Assembly (NCBI RefSeq): GCF_027913035.1
Contig: NZ_CP115775.1
Span: 2,378,501-2,442,500, forward strand
Length of the DNA stretch: 64,000 bases
From: Paracoccus albus
GTDB lineage: Bacteria > Pseudomonadota > Alphaproteobacteria > Rhodobacterales > Rhodobacteraceae
Direction: 5' to 3'
Below the pieces are notes generated by a model, which saw only the letters and a list, made by a program, of their open reading frames with translations, had not been told where the DNA came from and did no database searches. The position numbers and the translations under genes were made by a program. The stretch's first letter is position 1. Every line of letters begins with the position of its first letter. Shown in pieces: positions 1 through 10,330 of the stretch.

Positions 1-451
1 TCGGCGCGGCACAAAATTCCGGATAACCGAAAAGCTTGTCGCAATTTTTCAGGACGATAGCGTCGGCGTCGATGAACACCACGGCTTCGTATTCAACCAA
101 TTGCCAAAGCCGCAACTTCGCGAAATTGTCCAAAGGCGTATGAAACGGTGGCTTGTTGCCTTTGGTGAACGCAGCCCTTGCGTGCAGCGCATCACGCGCA
201 TGGGTCGCGTTAAATTCGGCAGAGGTATCCAACAGGTCCGTCGCAATCAGCCGCGCACCCGCATCACGCAGCGGCTGCAATGACGCTTCCGGCACCGATG
301 TGTGCAGAACGACGCAATCCGCCGAAGTCCCTGTCGCCCTGATGGAATTGACCAGAGCCAAAGCGCCAAGCGCGTAATCGGCATTTGTCGCCAGCGTGAC
401 ATAGGCATGGCGATTGTTTGCCACCTGCTCTGCGCGAAGACCTTCGGACAT
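1..451 (-). CDS. Glycosyltransferase family 8-like protein (3' end outside window)
   Basis: The reading frame opens at an ATG at 451 behind an AAGGATG ribosome site and stays open to the window edge, giving the first 150 residues. It begins MSEGLRAEQVANNRHAYVT, then LATNADYALGALALVNSIR, and has a DAD (DxD) metal/nucleotide-sugar motif at residues 128-130 preceded by hydrophobic VVFI. Glycogenin-like GT-A fold transferases (family 8) have this layout. The acceptor and donor sugar cannot be told from the sequence. It is divergent from the MarC gene, with about 95 bp between the two starts. The C-terminal half is missing only because the window ends. Confidence 0.75.
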   Translation of the reverse strand, partial: MSEGLRAEQVANNRHAYVTLATNADYALGALALVNSIRATGTSADCVVLHTSVPEASLQPLRDAGARLIATDLLDTSAEFNATHARDALHARAAFTKGNKPPFHTPLDNFAKLRLWQLVEYEAVVFIDADAIVLKNCDKLFGYPEFCAAP

Positions 452-546
452 GTGATCATCCTTTTATCGACAGGTCTTGCGATACGTCACTGGCCGTTGG
501 TACATCAAGGAGATATGTCCCGCCACTTCCCTGGCAAAGGAACCGA

Positions 547-1206
547 ATGGATCTCAGCGCTATATTTCGCGAGTTCATCACGCTCTTTGTGGTGATCGAC
601 CCCATCGGGTCCGTGCCGGTTTTTCTGTTTGCAACCAAATACGTTCCACGCACGCTTCACCGTCGTTTCGCGATCCGCGCAGTGGCCGTCGCGTCTGCGG
701 TTCTGATCGGTTTCCTGCTGTTCGGTCAGTTCGTGCTGGAAGCGATGGGCCTTCGCCTCGGCTCTTTCCAGATCGCGGGCGGGATCGTGCTTTTCATTTT
801 CGCCATGACCATGATCTTCGGCGAATCCAAGCCCCAGCGAGAGATCGAGGAGGCGGAGCGGGATCACCTGGAAGGTGCCGTCTTTCCGCTGGCAATCCCG
901 TCGATCGCATCGCCCGGCGCGATGCTTGGGGTCGTGGTGCTGACAGACAATCATCAGAACTCTTTCGGGGCTCAGATGATAACGGCGGCGGCACTGCTGG
1001 TTGTGCTGGCGATTACGCTTGGCCTGCTGCTGGTCGCGACAAAGGTGTATAAATATATCGGCAATACCGGGGCGAATATCATCAGCCGAGTCATGGGGAT
1101 GCTGCTTGCGGCGGTCGCTGTTGATGCCATCTTGGGCGGCATGGATGTCATGGGCCTCGCCACCGTCGTCGGCGGCGCGGGCGAGATGCTGTCGGGCAAT
1201 CGCTAG
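547..1206 (+). CDS. MarC family integral membrane protein
   Basis: A 219-residue protein with about six hydrophobic segments. It shows the MarC family signatures: an IDPIGSVPVF stretch in the first membrane segment and PLAIPSIASPGAM in the middle. I chose the ATG at 547 because it follows AAAGGA with good spacing and starts directly at the conserved family N-terminus (MDLSAIFREF); the frame is open further upstream without homology. The family was named for a supposed multidrug-resistance role, later disputed; some members were proposed as amino-acid exporters. The physiological role here is unknown. Confidence 0.88.
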   Translation: MDLSAIFREFITLFVVIDPIGSVPVFLFATKYVPRTLHRRFAIRAVAVASAVLIGFLLFGQFVLEAMGLRLGSFQIAGGIVLFIFAMTMIFGESKPQREIEEAERDHLEGAVFPLAIPSIASPGAMLGVVVLTDNHQNSFGAQMITAAALLVVLAITLGLLLVATKVYKYIGNTGANIISRVMGMLLAAVAVDAILGGMDVMGLATVVGGAGEMLSGNR

Positions 1207-1215
1207 AGACGCCGA

Positions 1216-2139
1216 TCAGGCCGGGTCTCCGATCCGGATGACCTCCCACTGCAACTCGTGACCGGAGGTTTCGCGCACACGGTCGCGCACGAATTCGCCC
1301 AGTTCTTCCAGCTCTGACGCTGTTGCGCCGCCTGCGTTAAGCAGGAAGTTCGGGTGCTTTTCCGACATCTGCGCACCGCCAAGCCGATGACCACGCAGAC
1401 CCGCATCCTCGATCAGCTTCCACGCCTTCAGCTCATGCGTGTCGTCGGCACGACCGGTAGAGCTGAAACCGGCGGGGTTGCGAAAGGTCGAACCGGCTGT
1501 GCGGTCCTTGGTCGGCTGGGTGGCGTCGCGCTTGGCAAGCTGTTCTTCCATGCGGGCGTGTAGCTGCTGGGGCTCACCGCGCCCCGCCCGGAAGCGAGCC
1601 GAGGTCATGATCCAGCCCTCTGGCAGCTCGCTGTGACGATAGGCGAAGCGCAGGTCGTCGGGCGTCACCGTGACGATGCGGCCATCGCGGGTGATGGCCG
1701 TGACGTCGATCAGGTGGTCGGCGACATAGGTGCCATAACATCCCGCATTCATGCGGACGGCCCCGCCGATGCTACCCGGTATGGTGCGCAGAAATGTCAG
1801 ATCGAGGCTCTGATCCGCCGATTTACGGGCGACATGCGCATCAAGGGCAGCGGTGCCGCAGGTGACAACATCATCTGCAAAATCAATACCGTTAAAGCCC
1901 CGCCCCAGCCGCACGACGACCCCACGGATACCACCATCCCGCACGATCAGGTTCGATCCGACACCCATCGGGAATACAGGAATTGCCGGATCAAGCTCGC
2001 GCAGGAATGCTGCCAGATCGTCCTGATCGGCGGGCTGGAAAAACCAGTCGGCAGGACCACCCACGCGCAACCATGTCAGGCTGTCAAGCGGACGGTCGGC
2101 GGTCAATGTGCCGCGAGGGCTGGGCATGTTCTGGGTCAT
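1216..2139 (-). CDS. murB: UDP-N-acetylenolpyruvoylglucosamine reductase MurB
   Basis: Cytoplasmic FAD enzyme that reduces UDP-GlcNAc-enolpyruvate to UDP-MurNAc with NADPH in peptidoglycan precursor synthesis. Visible signatures are the FAD-binding [33 protein letters not shown], the catalytic-serine segment GSTFRNP, and the C-terminal [14 protein letters not shown]. The length of 307 residues fits the family. The frame extends to a TTG at 2175, but the ATG at 2139 ([10 protein letters not shown]) starts a normal-length protein, and 2127 is also possible. It is the last gene of a minus-strand cell-wall block and lies about 40 bp after the small membrane-protein gene. Confidence 0.95.
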   Translation of the reverse strand: MTQNMPSPRGTLTADRPLDSLTWLRVGGPADWFFQPADQDDLAAFLRELDPAIPVFPMGVGSNLIVRDGGIRGVVVRLGRGFNGIDFADDVVTCGTAALDAHVARKSADQSLDLTFLRTIPGSIGGAVRMNAGCYGTYVADHLIDVTAITRDGRIVTVTPDDLRFAYRHSELPEGWIMTSARFRAGRGEPQQLHARMEEQLAKRDATQPTKDRTAGSTFRNPAGFSSTGRADDTHELKAWKLIEDAGLRGHRLGGAQMSEKHPNFLLNAGGATASELEELGEFVRDRVRETSGHELQWEVIRIGDPA

Positions 2140-2178
2140 GGCATGCGAAGTAGAACGCGCGAGGCGATGCGTCAATAT

Positions 2179-2640
2179 TTACGCGCAACGGCGTCGTTCG
2201 TTGCCAGCTGCAAAAGGTCCGCGAAAAGGACGGCTCAGAGTGCGCTTACCCTTCTGACCTTCTGCAAGCCATTTCTCCATGACGCTGAGGATGAACGCGA
2301 CAGCGGCCAGACCGTAGACCACAACCGCGTCGAAAATCCGAACTTCCGGTAGATGCTCCGGCGGAGCGTATTCCCGCAAAGCGCGCGCGACCGCCCCAAA
2401 AAGGCCGCCAAGAAACAGTCCGCCTGCTACACAAAGCATGATGACCGCAGCAAGAATCCCGACGATCCCGGCAAGGTAGGCACCCGTCTTATTGCCGCCA
2501 GTGATCCAGCACAGCGCGGCAGAAATCAGGCAGGCACCTATCATGAAAAGAAGCGGGACGTAGGAACCGCCCCATGCACGCATAAACCCGACAATCGCGA
2601 AGATCACGACTATGCCAATCATAATGAGCGACGCGTTCAT
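2179..2640 (-). CDS. Small integral membrane protein between murC and murB
   Basis: A 153-residue protein with four likely membrane helices (about residues 4-20, 28-46, 53-80 and 103-117) and a basic C-terminal tail rich in Arg (KRTLSRPFRGPF, NERRRCA). The ATG at 2640 follows AGAGG. I do not recognise a family. In many Rhodobacteraceae a short DUF2484 membrane protein occupies this murC-murB slot, but this sequence does not look like it. Position suggests co-transcription with the mur genes, but a function in wall synthesis is only inference. Confidence 0.65.
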   Translation of the reverse strand: MNASLIMIGIVVIFAIVGFMRAWGGSYVPLLFMIGACLISAALCWITGGNKTGAYLAGIVGILAAVIMLCVAGGLFLGGLFGAVARALREYAPPEHLPEVRIFDAVVVYGLAAVAFILSVMEKWLAEGQKGKRTLSRPFRGPFAAGNERRRCA

Positions 2641-2769
2641 TCAAACGGCCTCTACCAGCTACAAAACATGACGGATTGCCATCGCCGCACCGCTACCCAA
2701 AGTTTGACAGCAAGCATACAATCCCTGGCCCGGCCCGACGAAAACGCAATCGTCGACAAAGCGACGATT

Positions 2770-4197
2770 TCAGGCCGCTTTCTCGGTCAGCCGTTCGGGC
2801 AGCGCATTGGCCCAGGCCGAGATCGTCCCCGCACCCAGGCAAACCACCATATCGCCCGGTCGGGCCTGCTCGCGGACAAGGCGGGCAAGATCTGCCTCAT
2901 CAACGACGGCGCGGGCATGGCGGTGGCCATGCGCAATCAACCCGGCGACCAGATCATCGCGGGATGCACCGGGGATCGGGTCCTCGCCCGCCGCATAGAC
3001 CTCGGTTATGCCAACCACATCAGCTTCGTTGAAGCAGGTGCAGAAATCCTCGAACAGGCTGGAGAGACGTGAATAGCGGTGCGGCTGGTGCACAGCGATG
3101 ACACGGCCCTTGGTGGCCTGACGTGCGGCCCTCAGCACGGCGGCGATTTCGACGGGGTGGTGACCGTAATCGTCGATGATGGTGACGCCGTCCACTTCGC
3201 CGACACGGGTGAAACGACGGCCAACACCGCCGAAACCGGCCAGAGCCTCGCGGATTTCAGCGCGCTTCATGCCAAGATGGCGGGCGACGGCAACCGCAGC
3301 AAGCGCGTTGGAGACGTTGTGATCGCCGGGCATGGGCAGGGTACAGTTTTCAATGACCGGCATGTCGCCGTCGTTAATGTCCGCCTCTCCCTGCAGGGCA
3401 ACGTCGAAATGCGCGACCCCGTTTTCATAGGAAAGATTGACCGCTCGCACATCGGCCTGCGCGTTGAAGCCGAAGGTCACGACGCGGCGGTCAGACAGTC
3501 TGCCGACGAGCGCCTGAACCTCGGGATGGTCGGTGCAGCAGACGGCCAGGCCGTAGAATGGCACCGAGGATGCGAAGTTATAGAAACCCTCGCGCAGTTT
3601 ATCGAAATCGCCCCAATGCTCCATATGCTCGGGGTCTATATTGGTGATTACGGCGATGGTCGCGGGAAGGCGGTTGAACGAACCGTCGCTTTCATCTGCC
3701 TCCACCACCATCCATTCGCCTTCACCCGCGCGGGCGTTGGACCCGTAGGCGTGGATCACGCCGCCATTGATGACGGTCGGGTCGAATTTGCCATAGTCCA
3801 GAAGCGTGGCAACCATCGTCGTCGTGGTCGTCTTTCCATGCGTGCCGCCAATGGCGATGTTGGAACGAAGGCGCATCAGTTCGGCCAGCATCTCGGCGCG
3901 GCGGACGATGGGAAGGCCACGGCTGCGGGCTTCTTCCAGTTCCGGATTGCCCCTTTTGATGGCGGTAGAGATGACAACCACGCCGGCCTCGCCGATATTT
4001 TCGGCCTTCTGACCTTCGAAGATGCGCGCGCCAAGCGATTCCAGACGGTCAGTGATCTTGGACCGTTTCGCATCCGAGCCCTGCACGTCATAGCCAAGCG
4101 TCATCAGCACCTCGGCAATGCCGGACATGCCAATCCCGCCGATCCCGACGAAATGGATCGGGCCAAGCTCTCCGGGCAGTTTCGTGGCTGCGTTCAT
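2770..4197 (-). CDS. murC: UDP-N-acetylmuramate--L-alanine ligase MurC
   Basis: ATP-dependent ligase that adds L-alanine to UDP-MurNAc, the first amino acid of the peptidoglycan stem. The 475 residues carry the N-terminal Rossmann motif [14 protein letters not shown] (about 18-31), the Mur-ligase ATP loop [16 protein letters not shown] (about 118-133), [10 protein letters not shown], and [18 protein letters not shown] in the C-terminal region. The start overlaps the murG stop by 4 nt, so translation is probably coupled. The usual neighbours murD and mraY are not on this side. Confidence 0.97.
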   Translation of the reverse strand: MNAATKLPGELGPIHFVGIGGIGMSGIAEVLMTLGYDVQGSDAKRSKITDRLESLGARIFEGQKAENIGEAGVVVISTAIKRGNPELEEARSRGLPIVRRAEMLAELMRLRSNIAIGGTHGKTTTTTMVATLLDYGKFDPTVINGGVIHAYGSNARAGEGEWMVVEADESDGSFNRLPATIAVITNIDPEHMEHWGDFDKLREGFYNFASSVPFYGLAVCCTDHPEVQALVGRLSDRRVVTFGFNAQADVRAVNLSYENGVAHFDVALQGEADINDGDMPVIENCTLPMPGDHNVSNALAAVAVARHLGMKRAEIREALAGFGGVGRRFTRVGEVDGVTIIDDYGHHPVEIAAVLRAARQATKGRVIAVHQPHRYSRLSSLFEDFCTCFNEADVVGITEVYAAGEDPIPGASRDDLVAGLIAHGHRHARAVVDEADLARLVREQARPGDMVVCLGAGTISAWANALPERLTEKAA

Positions 4198-5276
4198 GCG
4201 GCAATCTCCGTTACGATTTCATACAGACGCTGCGCGGCATCGGGACGGCCAAGTGACAATGCAGCAGCGGCCATGCCCGCCGCGCGATCCGGGTCGGTCA
4301 AGACCGCAAGCATGTCGCGCGTGAGCGTTTCGGGGTCAAGTATACTTTCAGGCAGCATCAGCGCCGCGCCCGCATCGGCAAGGGGCCGCGCATTGGCGGA
4401 CTGGTGATCGCCCGTGGCTATCGCCAGCGGTACGAGGATGGAGGGTCGGCCAATGACGGTAAGATCGGCCGCGGTCGAGGCACCCGAACGGGCAACGACA
4501 AGCTGCGCGTCAGCGAAAAGTTGCGGCACATTGTCAAAAAAGGGACGGATTTCGGCGTCGATCCCGGCCTGTTCATAAGTGGCAGCAACGCGGTCGTGAT
4601 CCTCGGCCCGCGCCTGATGGGCGACCCGTAGCCTTGCGCGAAGATCATCAGGCAGGATCGCTATGGCAGCCGGAACGACATCCGACAAAATGCGTGCGCC
4701 CTGACTGCCGCCTATGACGACGATGTTCACCGCCCCGTCACCCGGCGGAAGATATACCGCCCCGGCCTGTTCTTTCACGGCAGCGCGAACGGGATTGCCG
4801 GTATGGATACCTTCGACACCGTCCGGCAGCTCTGTCGGCCATGTCCCGCAAGCCACCTTGTCAACGCGCTTGGCAAACAGGCTGTTCACCCGGCCCATGA
4901 CACCGTTCTGTTCGTGGATCATCCGCGGAATGCGCAGCATTCCGGCAGCGGTCATGGCCGGAACAGTCGGATAACCGCCAAAACCCACGACGATATCGGG
5001 CCGGTCAGCACGAAAGGCGCGCCGCGCGGCCAGCACACCGGCGGCAATCTTGAACGGCGCGGCCAGCTGTTGCAGATGCCCGCCCCGCGCAGTGGTCGCA
5101 GAGCTGACGATTTCACGCTTAACCTGATCCGGAAAGCCCGAGGCATATCGGGCACCGCGATCATCGGTAGACAGGCTGACGCGCCATCCATTGGCCAGCA
5201 GCACCTCTGCCAGTGCCTGCGCGGGAAACATATGGCCGCCGGTGCCGCCGGCCGCGATCAGTGCATATTTGGCCAT
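4194..5276 (-). CDS. murG: MurG, lipid II-forming N-acetylglucosaminyltransferase
   Basis: Peripheral membrane GT-B transferase that moves GlcNAc from UDP-GlcNAc to lipid I, giving lipid II. It has 360 residues. The N-terminal glycine-rich loop [17 protein letters not shown], the hinge [14 protein letters not shown], and the donor-site segment [17 protein letters not shown] are all present. The start overlaps the ftsW stop by 1 nt (TGATG) and the end overlaps murC by 4 nt, so ftsW, murG and murC form one translationally coupled unit. Confidence 0.97.
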   Translation of the reverse strand: MAKYALIAAGGTGGHMFPAQALAEVLLANGWRVSLSTDDRGARYASGFPDQVKREIVSSATTARGGHLQQLAAPFKIAAGVLAARRAFRADRPDIVVGFGGYPTVPAMTAAGMLRIPRMIHEQNGVMGRVNSLFAKRVDKVACGTWPTELPDGVEGIHTGNPVRAAVKEQAGAVYLPPGDGAVNIVVIGGSQGARILSDVVPAAIAILPDDLRARLRVAHQARAEDHDRVAATYEQAGIDAEIRPFFDNVPQLFADAQLVVARSGASTAADLTVIGRPSILVPLAIATGDHQSANARPLADAGAALMLPESILDPETLTRDMLAVLTDPDRAAGMAAAALSLGRPDAAQRLYEIVTEIAA

Positions 5277-6439
5277 CAGCGGCCCCGCCCGATGACGTCG
5301 GAAATCTCACCCTGCGGGCGATGGCGCGTCAGCGCCAGCAGCATCCCCACCGCAATGCCCGATGCAATGACAGACGATCCGCCATAGCTGACAAAGGGCA
5401 GCGTCATCCCCTTCGCAGGCAGCAGACGCACGGCCACACCCATATTGATCAGCGCCTGAACGCCGAAGGCACAGGCAAGCCCCGTCCCGGCGATACGCGC
5501 GAAGGGGTCCCGCTCTCGCAGCAGCCGCATGAGCGAGCGAAAGACGATGGTCGCATAAAGCGCGATGATCGCCAGCACCATGACCAACCCGTATTCCTCG
5601 GCGGCGACGGCGATGATGAAGTCGGTATGCGCGTCCGGCAGAGACCATTTCACTGTGCCTTCGCCCACACCGACGCCGAAGAAGCCGCCTTCCTGAATGG
5701 CGTTGGTCGCATAGCCGATCTGGGTGCGAGGGTCGATTTCAGCGGTCAGGAATCCGTCGATCCGGCGGGCAAAGTGCTCGGACGAGCCATATGCCAGAAA
5801 GCCGCCGAACACGGCCAGCCCCGCCACCACGACCAGCAGGATCATCGGTGCGCCTGCCACGAAGAACATCACGCACCATGAAAACAATACCAGCGACGCC
5901 TGCCCGAAATCCGGCTGCCCGACCAGCATCAGCACCACCGCTGCGGTGATGGCAAAACTGATCGTCTTGCCGGGCGGTCCGCCGACCTCCTGGCTGGCGG
6001 CCATGCACCATGCTACGGCAGCGACAAAGCAGGGTTTCAGGAATTCCGATGGCTGGACCGATGCAAAACCAAGGCTGAGCCACCGCGTCGCGCCTTTGCC
6101 GAAATCAGTGCCGATAAACGGCAGGGCGGCAACGACCAGCACAGATGCGAAGAAGCCGACAACGCCGATCCTGCGGATCTGATGCGGGCTGAGCAGCGAG
6201 ATCACAAACATCGCCACCAGCCCCATGCCACCGAACACCGCCTGACGGGACACATAATAGAACGGCGGCAGGTTGTTCTTTTCCGCCAGCGGAACCGAGG
6301 CGGCGAGACCAAGCAAAAGCCCGATCGCGAAAAGGCACAGAACCGCCATCAGCGACCATCGGTCGACCGTGCGCCACCATCTGGGAAGAATCGGATCACC
6401 AACCCGCACTGGGGTCGCGCCAAAGACCATCTCGGTCAT
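5276..6439 (-). CDS. ftsW: FtsW, septal peptidoglycan polymerase (SEDS family)
   Basis: Polytopic SEDS protein that polymerises lipid II at the division septum with a class B PBP. About ten membrane segments are visible. The family signature [17 protein letters not shown] lies near the C-terminus, and [21 protein letters not shown] lies in the first half. The frame is open to 6571, but the ATG at 6439 ([16 protein letters not shown]) gives the usual 387 residues; the extra upstream residues look like random sequence. First gene of the block; the upstream 200 bp would hold its promoter. Confidence 0.95.
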   Translation of the reverse strand: MTEMVFGATPVRVGDPILPRWWRTVDRWSLMAVLCLFAIGLLLGLAASVPLAEKNNLPPFYYVSRQAVFGGMGLVAMFVISLLSPHQIRRIGVVGFFASVLVVAALPFIGTDFGKGATRWLSLGFASVQPSEFLKPCFVAAVAWCMAASQEVGGPPGKTISFAITAAVVLMLVGQPDFGQASLVLFSWCVMFFVAGAPMILLVVVAGLAVFGGFLAYGSSEHFARRIDGFLTAEIDPRTQIGYATNAIQEGGFFGVGVGEGTVKWSLPDAHTDFIIAVAAEEYGLVMVLAIIALYATIVFRSLMRLLRERDPFARIAGTGLACAFGVQALINMGVAVRLLPAKGMTLPFVSYGGSSVIASGIAVGMLLALTRHRPQGEISDVIGRGR

Positions 6440-6643
6440 GGAAATACCGCCGTCACTGCCTCGAACCTGTCGCCCGTTTTCCGGGTCTGATGGGGCAGCA
6501 TAACGCGATAATGCGTGCCGCGCTACAGGTGATTCGCTTTTCGAATGGGTCTTCAGCGGTCGCTTGCCCACACATTGCGTCGCAAAGCTGGACCTGCCAG
6601 CCTGTGACAGCTAATGTCCCGCCAACAAGCCAGAGGCGCTGCC

Positions 6644-6841
6644 ATGACCGACGATCCGCTTTATTTCCTGATCCTGATCGCGCTTCTGGCGGTATTCGTC
6701 ATCCTGATGGTCGGCATCGGCGGCTTCGGCGCGGGAGGAGAGTTCAACGCCAAGCACGGCAACCGCATGATGCGTTGGCGGATCATCGCACAAGCCGTCG
6801 CCATCGCACTCGTGCTGTTATTCGTGGCAGTGCGCGGCTGA
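6644..6841 (+). CDS. Twin-transmembrane-helix small protein (HIG1-like)
   Basis: A 65-residue protein with two membrane helices (about 5-24 and 46-62) joined by a short loop GFGAGGEFNAKHGNRMMRWR, the layout of alphaproteobacterial HIG1-domain small proteins. I chose the ATG at 6644 (MTDDPLYF) because the preceding in-frame residues are polar and unconserved, and an AGAGGCG site precedes it. The stop overlaps the adenosyltransferase start by 1 nt. Related HIG1 proteins associate with respiratory complexes in mitochondria and some bacteria; the role here is inferred only from family. Confidence 0.8.
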   Translation: MTDDPLYFLILIALLAVFVILMVGIGGFGAGGEFNAKHGNRMMRWRIIAQAVAIALVLLFVAVRG

Positions 6842-7422
6842 TGGTCGTACTGAACCGGATCTACACACGCACCGGCGATGCGGGCGAAACCGCACTGTCC
6901 GATGGCAGCCGCGTGTCCAAAACCGATCCGCGCGTCGAAGCCTATGGCACGGTCGATGAGCTGAATGCCGCGCTTGGGCTGTGCAGGCTGCATGGCGCCA
7001 CAATGGCCGATGCTCTGGCGACCATCCAGAATGAGCTGTTCGATCTTGGTGCCGATCTGTCACGCCCGGACATGGCCGCGGACAAAGATGCGCCCTACCC
7101 GATCCTGCGGATCATTGATGCACAGGTGGCACGGCTGGAACGCGAAATCGACGCCATGAATAGCGGGCTGGAACCCTTGCGCAGCTTCATTCTGCCGGGC
7201 GGCTCAGACCTGGCCGCGCACCTGCATCTTGCCCGCACGATTGCGCGCCGTGCGGAACGCCATGCGGTGGCACTGGGCGCCACGGCGGATGTGAACCCTG
7301 TGGCGCTGCGCTATCTCAATCGGCTGTCGGATTGGTTGTTCGTTGCGGCAAGGGTTGCAAATCTTGATCGGGGCGGCGACCTTCTGTGGCAGCCAGGCGC
7401 AAGCCGGGGGGAGGCTGATTGA
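6841..7422 (+). CDS. Cob(I)yrinic acid a,c-diamide adenosyltransferase (PduO type)
   Basis: Transfers the 5'-deoxyadenosyl group from ATP to cob(I)alamin or cobyrinic diamide to make adenosylcobalamin. The 193 residues show the PduO-type ATP site [19 protein letters not shown] (about residues 8-26), [12 protein letters not shown] (about 36-47), and the C-terminal helix [15 protein letters not shown] plus [17 protein letters not shown]. The ATG at 6841 is chosen because it begins with the conserved [11 protein letters not shown]; the frame is open further upstream without homology. It overlaps the small membrane protein gene by 1 nt. Confidence 0.93.
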   Translation: MVVLNRIYTRTGDAGETALSDGSRVSKTDPRVEAYGTVDELNAALGLCRLHGATMADALATIQNELFDLGADLSRPDMAADKDAPYPILRIIDAQVARLEREIDAMNSGLEPLRSFILPGGSDLAAHLHLARTIARRAERHAVALGATADVNPVALRYLNRLSDWLFVAARVANLDRGGDLLWQPGASRGEAD

Positions 7423-7528
7423 CTTATTCGCCAACGCAGCGTCATCGGATTTTTTGCTATCCACCCGCGCACGGCGCCGCTATCAAATGCGACGAATTGC
7501 TAGAAGCAGTGAAAGGGAGAGAGTGCCG

Positions 7529-8287
7529 ATGAAGGTTCTCGTGCCGGTAAAACGGGTGATTGACTATAACGTCAAGGCGAAGGTGAAGTCTGACGGTTCT
7601 GGGGTTGATCTTGCGAATGTTAAGATGTCGATGAACCCCTTTGACGAGATTGCCGTGGAAGAGGCGATCCGTCTGAAGGAGGCAGGCAAGGCCGAAGAAG
7701 TCGTGGTGGTTTCCATCGGCGTGAAGCAGGCGGCGGAAACCATCCGCACGGCGCTTGCGATGGGCGCGGACCGGGGCATTCTGGTGGTGGCCGCCGATGA
7801 TGTGCACACCGATATCGAGCCTCTGGCCGTCGCCAAGATCCTGAAAGCCGTGATCGACGAAGAACAGCCCGGGCTGGTCATCGCGGGCAAGCAGGCCATC
7901 GACAATGACATGAACGCGACCGGCCAGATGCTGGCGGCATTGCTGGGCTGGGGTCAGGCGACATTCGCCAGCAAGGTGGAAATCGAAGGCGAGGCCGCGA
8001 AGGTCACCCGCGAAGTCGATGGCGGCCTGCAAACCATCGAGGTCAAGCTTCCGGCCATCGTCACCGCCGATCTGCGCCTGAATGAGCCGCGCTATGCCTC
8101 GCTGCCCAATATCATGAAGGCCAAGAAGAAGCCGCTGGAGGAAAAGACCGCCGGTGATTACGGCGTCGATGTCAGCCCGCGCCTCGAAATCACCAACACC
8201 GCCGAGCCAGAGGGCCGCAAGGCGGGGATCATCGTCGGCGATGTCGACGAGCTTGTGTCGAAACTGAAAGAAGCGGGGGTTGTGTGA
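7529..8287 (+). CDS. etfB: Electron transfer flavoprotein subunit beta
   Basis: AMP-binding subunit of the soluble ETF heterodimer, which collects electrons from acyl-CoA dehydrogenases and passes them to ETF-ubiquinone oxidoreductase. The 252 residues start [20 protein letters not shown] and include [18 protein letters not shown] and [20 protein letters not shown], both typical of EtfB. The ATG at 7529 follows AGGGAGAG; the longer open frame upstream is not homologous. Its TGA overlaps the etfA ATG (TGATG), so the two subunits are translationally coupled. Confidence 0.97.
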   Translation: MKVLVPVKRVIDYNVKAKVKSDGSGVDLANVKMSMNPFDEIAVEEAIRLKEAGKAEEVVVVSIGVKQAAETIRTALAMGADRGILVVAADDVHTDIEPLAVAKILKAVIDEEQPGLVIAGKQAIDNDMNATGQMLAALLGWGQATFASKVEIEGEAAKVTREVDGGLQTIEVKLPAIVTADLRLNEPRYASLPNIMKAKKKPLEEKTAGDYGVDVSPRLEITNTAEPEGRKAGIIVGDVDELVSKLKEAGVV

Positions 8288-9213
8288 TGGCTGTTCTGCT
8301 GCTTGCTGAAGTCACCAATGGGGAACTGAACGCGGATGCCACCGCCAAGGCGGTCAACGCGCTCAAGGATCTGGGCGATGTGACGGTGCTCTGCGCCGGG
8401 TCCTCGGCCAAAGCCGCCGCCGGGGAGGCCGCGAAGATCGACGGCGTCGCCAAGGTGCTGGTCGCCGAGGATGATCTTTACGGTCACCGCCTGGCGGAAC
8501 CCACCGCCGCGCTGCTGGTCGAACTGGCCGGCGATTACGACCACATCGCCGCACCGGCGACGACGGATGCCAAGAACATCATGCCGCGCGTGGCGGCTTT
8601 GCTGGATGTGATGGTGATCTCGGATGTGTCCGAGGTGGTGGATGCCGACACGTTCAAGCGCCCGGTCTATGCCGGCAATGCCATCCAGACGGTTAAATCG
8701 AAAGACGCCAAGAAGGTCATGACCGTGCGCACCGCCAGCTTCGATGCGGCGGGGATGGGCGGCTCGGCTTCGGTCGAAGATCAGGCCAACGGGTCTGACC
8801 CGGCACTGTCCAGCTGGGTCTCCGATGAGGTTGCCGAAAGCGACCGGCCGGAACTGACCTCGGCCGGGCGCGTCGTCTCCGGCGGTCGCGGCGTGGGCTC
8901 GGAAGAAAACTTCGAACTGATCGAAAAGCTCGCCGACAAGCTTGGCGCCGCCGTCGGTGCCTCCCGCGCAGCCGTGGATTCGGGCTATGCCCCCAATGAC
9001 TGGCAGGTCGGCCAGACCGGCAAGATCGTGGCACCGGAACTTTACGTGGCCATCGGCATCTCCGGCGCGATCCAGCACCTTGCCGGGATGAAGGATTCCA
9101 AGATCATCGTCGCCATCAACAAGGACGAAGAAGCCCCGATCTTCCAGGTCGCCGATTATGGCCTCGTCGGAGACCTCTTCCAGATCGTCCCGGAATTCAC
9201 CGAAAAACTCTGA
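8287..9213 (+). CDS. etfA: Electron transfer flavoprotein subunit alpha
   Basis: FAD-binding subunit of ETF, 308 residues. The FAD-binding half carries [18 protein letters not shown], then [20 protein letters not shown] and [20 protein letters not shown], hallmarks of the family; the sequence is very close to my memory of the Paracoccus denitrificans protein. Start is the ATG at 8287 overlapping the etfB stop by 1 nt; a GTG three bases earlier is less likely. A strong stem-loop at 9238-9264 ends the transcript. Confidence 0.97.
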   Translation: MAVLLLAEVTNGELNADATAKAVNALKDLGDVTVLCAGSSAKAAAGEAAKIDGVAKVLVAEDDLYGHRLAEPTAALLVELAGDYDHIAAPATTDAKNIMPRVAALLDVMVISDVSEVVDADTFKRPVYAGNAIQTVKSKDAKKVMTVRTASFDAAGMGGSASVEDQANGSDPALSSWVSDEVAESDRPELTSAGRVVSGGRGVGSEENFELIEKLADKLGAAVGASRAAVDSGYAPNDWQVGQTGKIVAPELYVAIGISGAIQHLAGMKDSKIIVAINKDEEAPIFQVADYGLVGDLFQIVPEFTEKL

Positions 9214-9237
9214 GCTTCTTCATCTAAATACCCATAT

Positions 9238-9268
9238 AACGCCCCGGAATCGCTCCGGGGCGTTTCTC
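9238..9268 (+). terminator. Rho-independent terminator after etfBA
   Basis: A perfect 11-bp stem (9238-9248 with 9254-9264, arms AACGCCCCGGA/TCCGGGGCGTT) with a 5-nt loop, followed by a short T/C run. It lies 25 bp after the etfA stop. Confidence 0.85.
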
Positions 9269-9382
9269 ATTTCGGCACAGTTCTCCGGGATCGCCACAGG
9301 ACGCGGGTTGACGACGGGATTTCCATTGAACGCTCCACCCCCTTCGCCTTATCGTCGCAGCGATTATTGAAAGGGGCTTCGA

Positions 9383-10258
9383 ATGGCAATTCAATCCGTT
9401 GGTGTGGTCGGTGCTGGGCAGATGGGCAATGGGATCGCCCATGTGTTTGCGTTAGCTGGCTATGATGTGCTTCTGACCGACGTGGATCAGGCCGCGCTTG
9501 AAAAGGCTGTGGCACTGGTGGGCAAGAACCTCGACCGACAGGTCAAGGGTGAGAAAATTTCCGAAGCCGACAAGGATGCCGCACTCGGCCGCATTTCCAC
9601 CACGCTCTCGCTGCCGGATCTGGGCCGCTGCGATCTGATCATCGAGGCGGCGACCGAGAAAGAGGCCGTGAAGCAGAAGATCTTCGAAGAACTGCTGCCT
9701 CATCTGAAGCCGGAAACGATCCTGACATCAAACACGTCTTCGATCTCGATTACGCGATTGGCCAGCCGGACCGACCGGCCGGAAAAATTCATGGGTTTTC
9801 ACTTCATGAACCCGGTGCCGATCATGCAGTTGGTCGAACTGATCCGCGGCATCGCCACCGATCAGGAAACCTATGACACGCTTGTCGAGGTGGTGGAGCG
9901 GATCGGGAAAACCTCTGCCACCGCAGAAGATTTCCCGGCCTTCATCGTCAACCGCATCCTGATGCCGATGATCAACGAAGCGGTCTATACGCTTTATGAG
10001 GGCGTTGGCTCTGTCAAATCTATCGACCTGTCGATGAAGCTGGGCGCAAATTGGCCAATGGGGCCGCTGGAACTGGCTGATTTCATCGGGCTTGATACCT
10101 GCCTGGCAATCATGGGCGTGCTTCATGACGGGCTGGCTGACACGAAATACCGCCCTTGCCCGCTGCTGGTCAAATATGTCGAAGCCGGCTGGCTTGGCCG
10201 CAAATCGGGACGGGGTTTTTATGATTACTCCGGCGAAACGCCGGTGCCCACGCGCTGA
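9383..10258 (+). CDS. 3-hydroxybutyryl-CoA dehydrogenase
   Basis: NAD(P)-dependent oxidoreductase that interconverts acetoacetyl-CoA and 3-hydroxybutyryl-CoA in butanoate or polyhydroxybutyrate-linked metabolism. The 291 residues open with the Rossmann motif GVVGAGQMGNGIAHVFALAG (about 6-25). The catalytic-His segment FHFMNPVPIMQLVELI and the dimerisation domain (NWPMGPLELADFIGLDTCL) follow. Start ATG at 9383 lies behind GAAAGGGG. It sits just after etfBA, consistent with acyl-CoA oxidation, but a terminator separates them. Confidence 0.95.
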   Translation: MAIQSVGVVGAGQMGNGIAHVFALAGYDVLLTDVDQAALEKAVALVGKNLDRQVKGEKISEADKDAALGRISTTLSLPDLGRCDLIIEAATEKEAVKQKIFEELLPHLKPETILTSNTSSISITRLASRTDRPEKFMGFHFMNPVPIMQLVELIRGIATDQETYDTLVEVVERIGKTSATAEDFPAFIVNRILMPMINEAVYTLYEGVGSVKSIDLSMKLGANWPMGPLELADFIGLDTCLAIMGVLHDGLADTKYRPCPLLVKYVEAGWLGRKSGRGFYDYSGETPVPTR

Positions 10259-10277
10259 TTAACGCCGCGACCAAAGG

Positions 10278-10312
10278 AAAATGGCCGGAGGCGTTGCCCC
10301 CGGCCATTTTTA
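10278..10312 (+). terminator. Rho-independent terminator after hydroxybutyryl-CoA dehydrogenase
   Basis: Stem AAAATGGCCGG (10278-10288) pairs with CCGGCCATTTT (10300-10310), loop of 11 nt, ending in a T run. It also faces the convergent DUF2852 gene and may work both ways because the 5' arm is A-rich. Confidence 0.8.
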
Positions 10313-10330
10313 TCTGGATTTGTCTGCCGA

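Noticed and set aside
3079..4407. Plus-strand open frame of 442 residues opposite murC and murG
   Set aside because: Antisense shadow of strongly conserved genes; no independent evidence.
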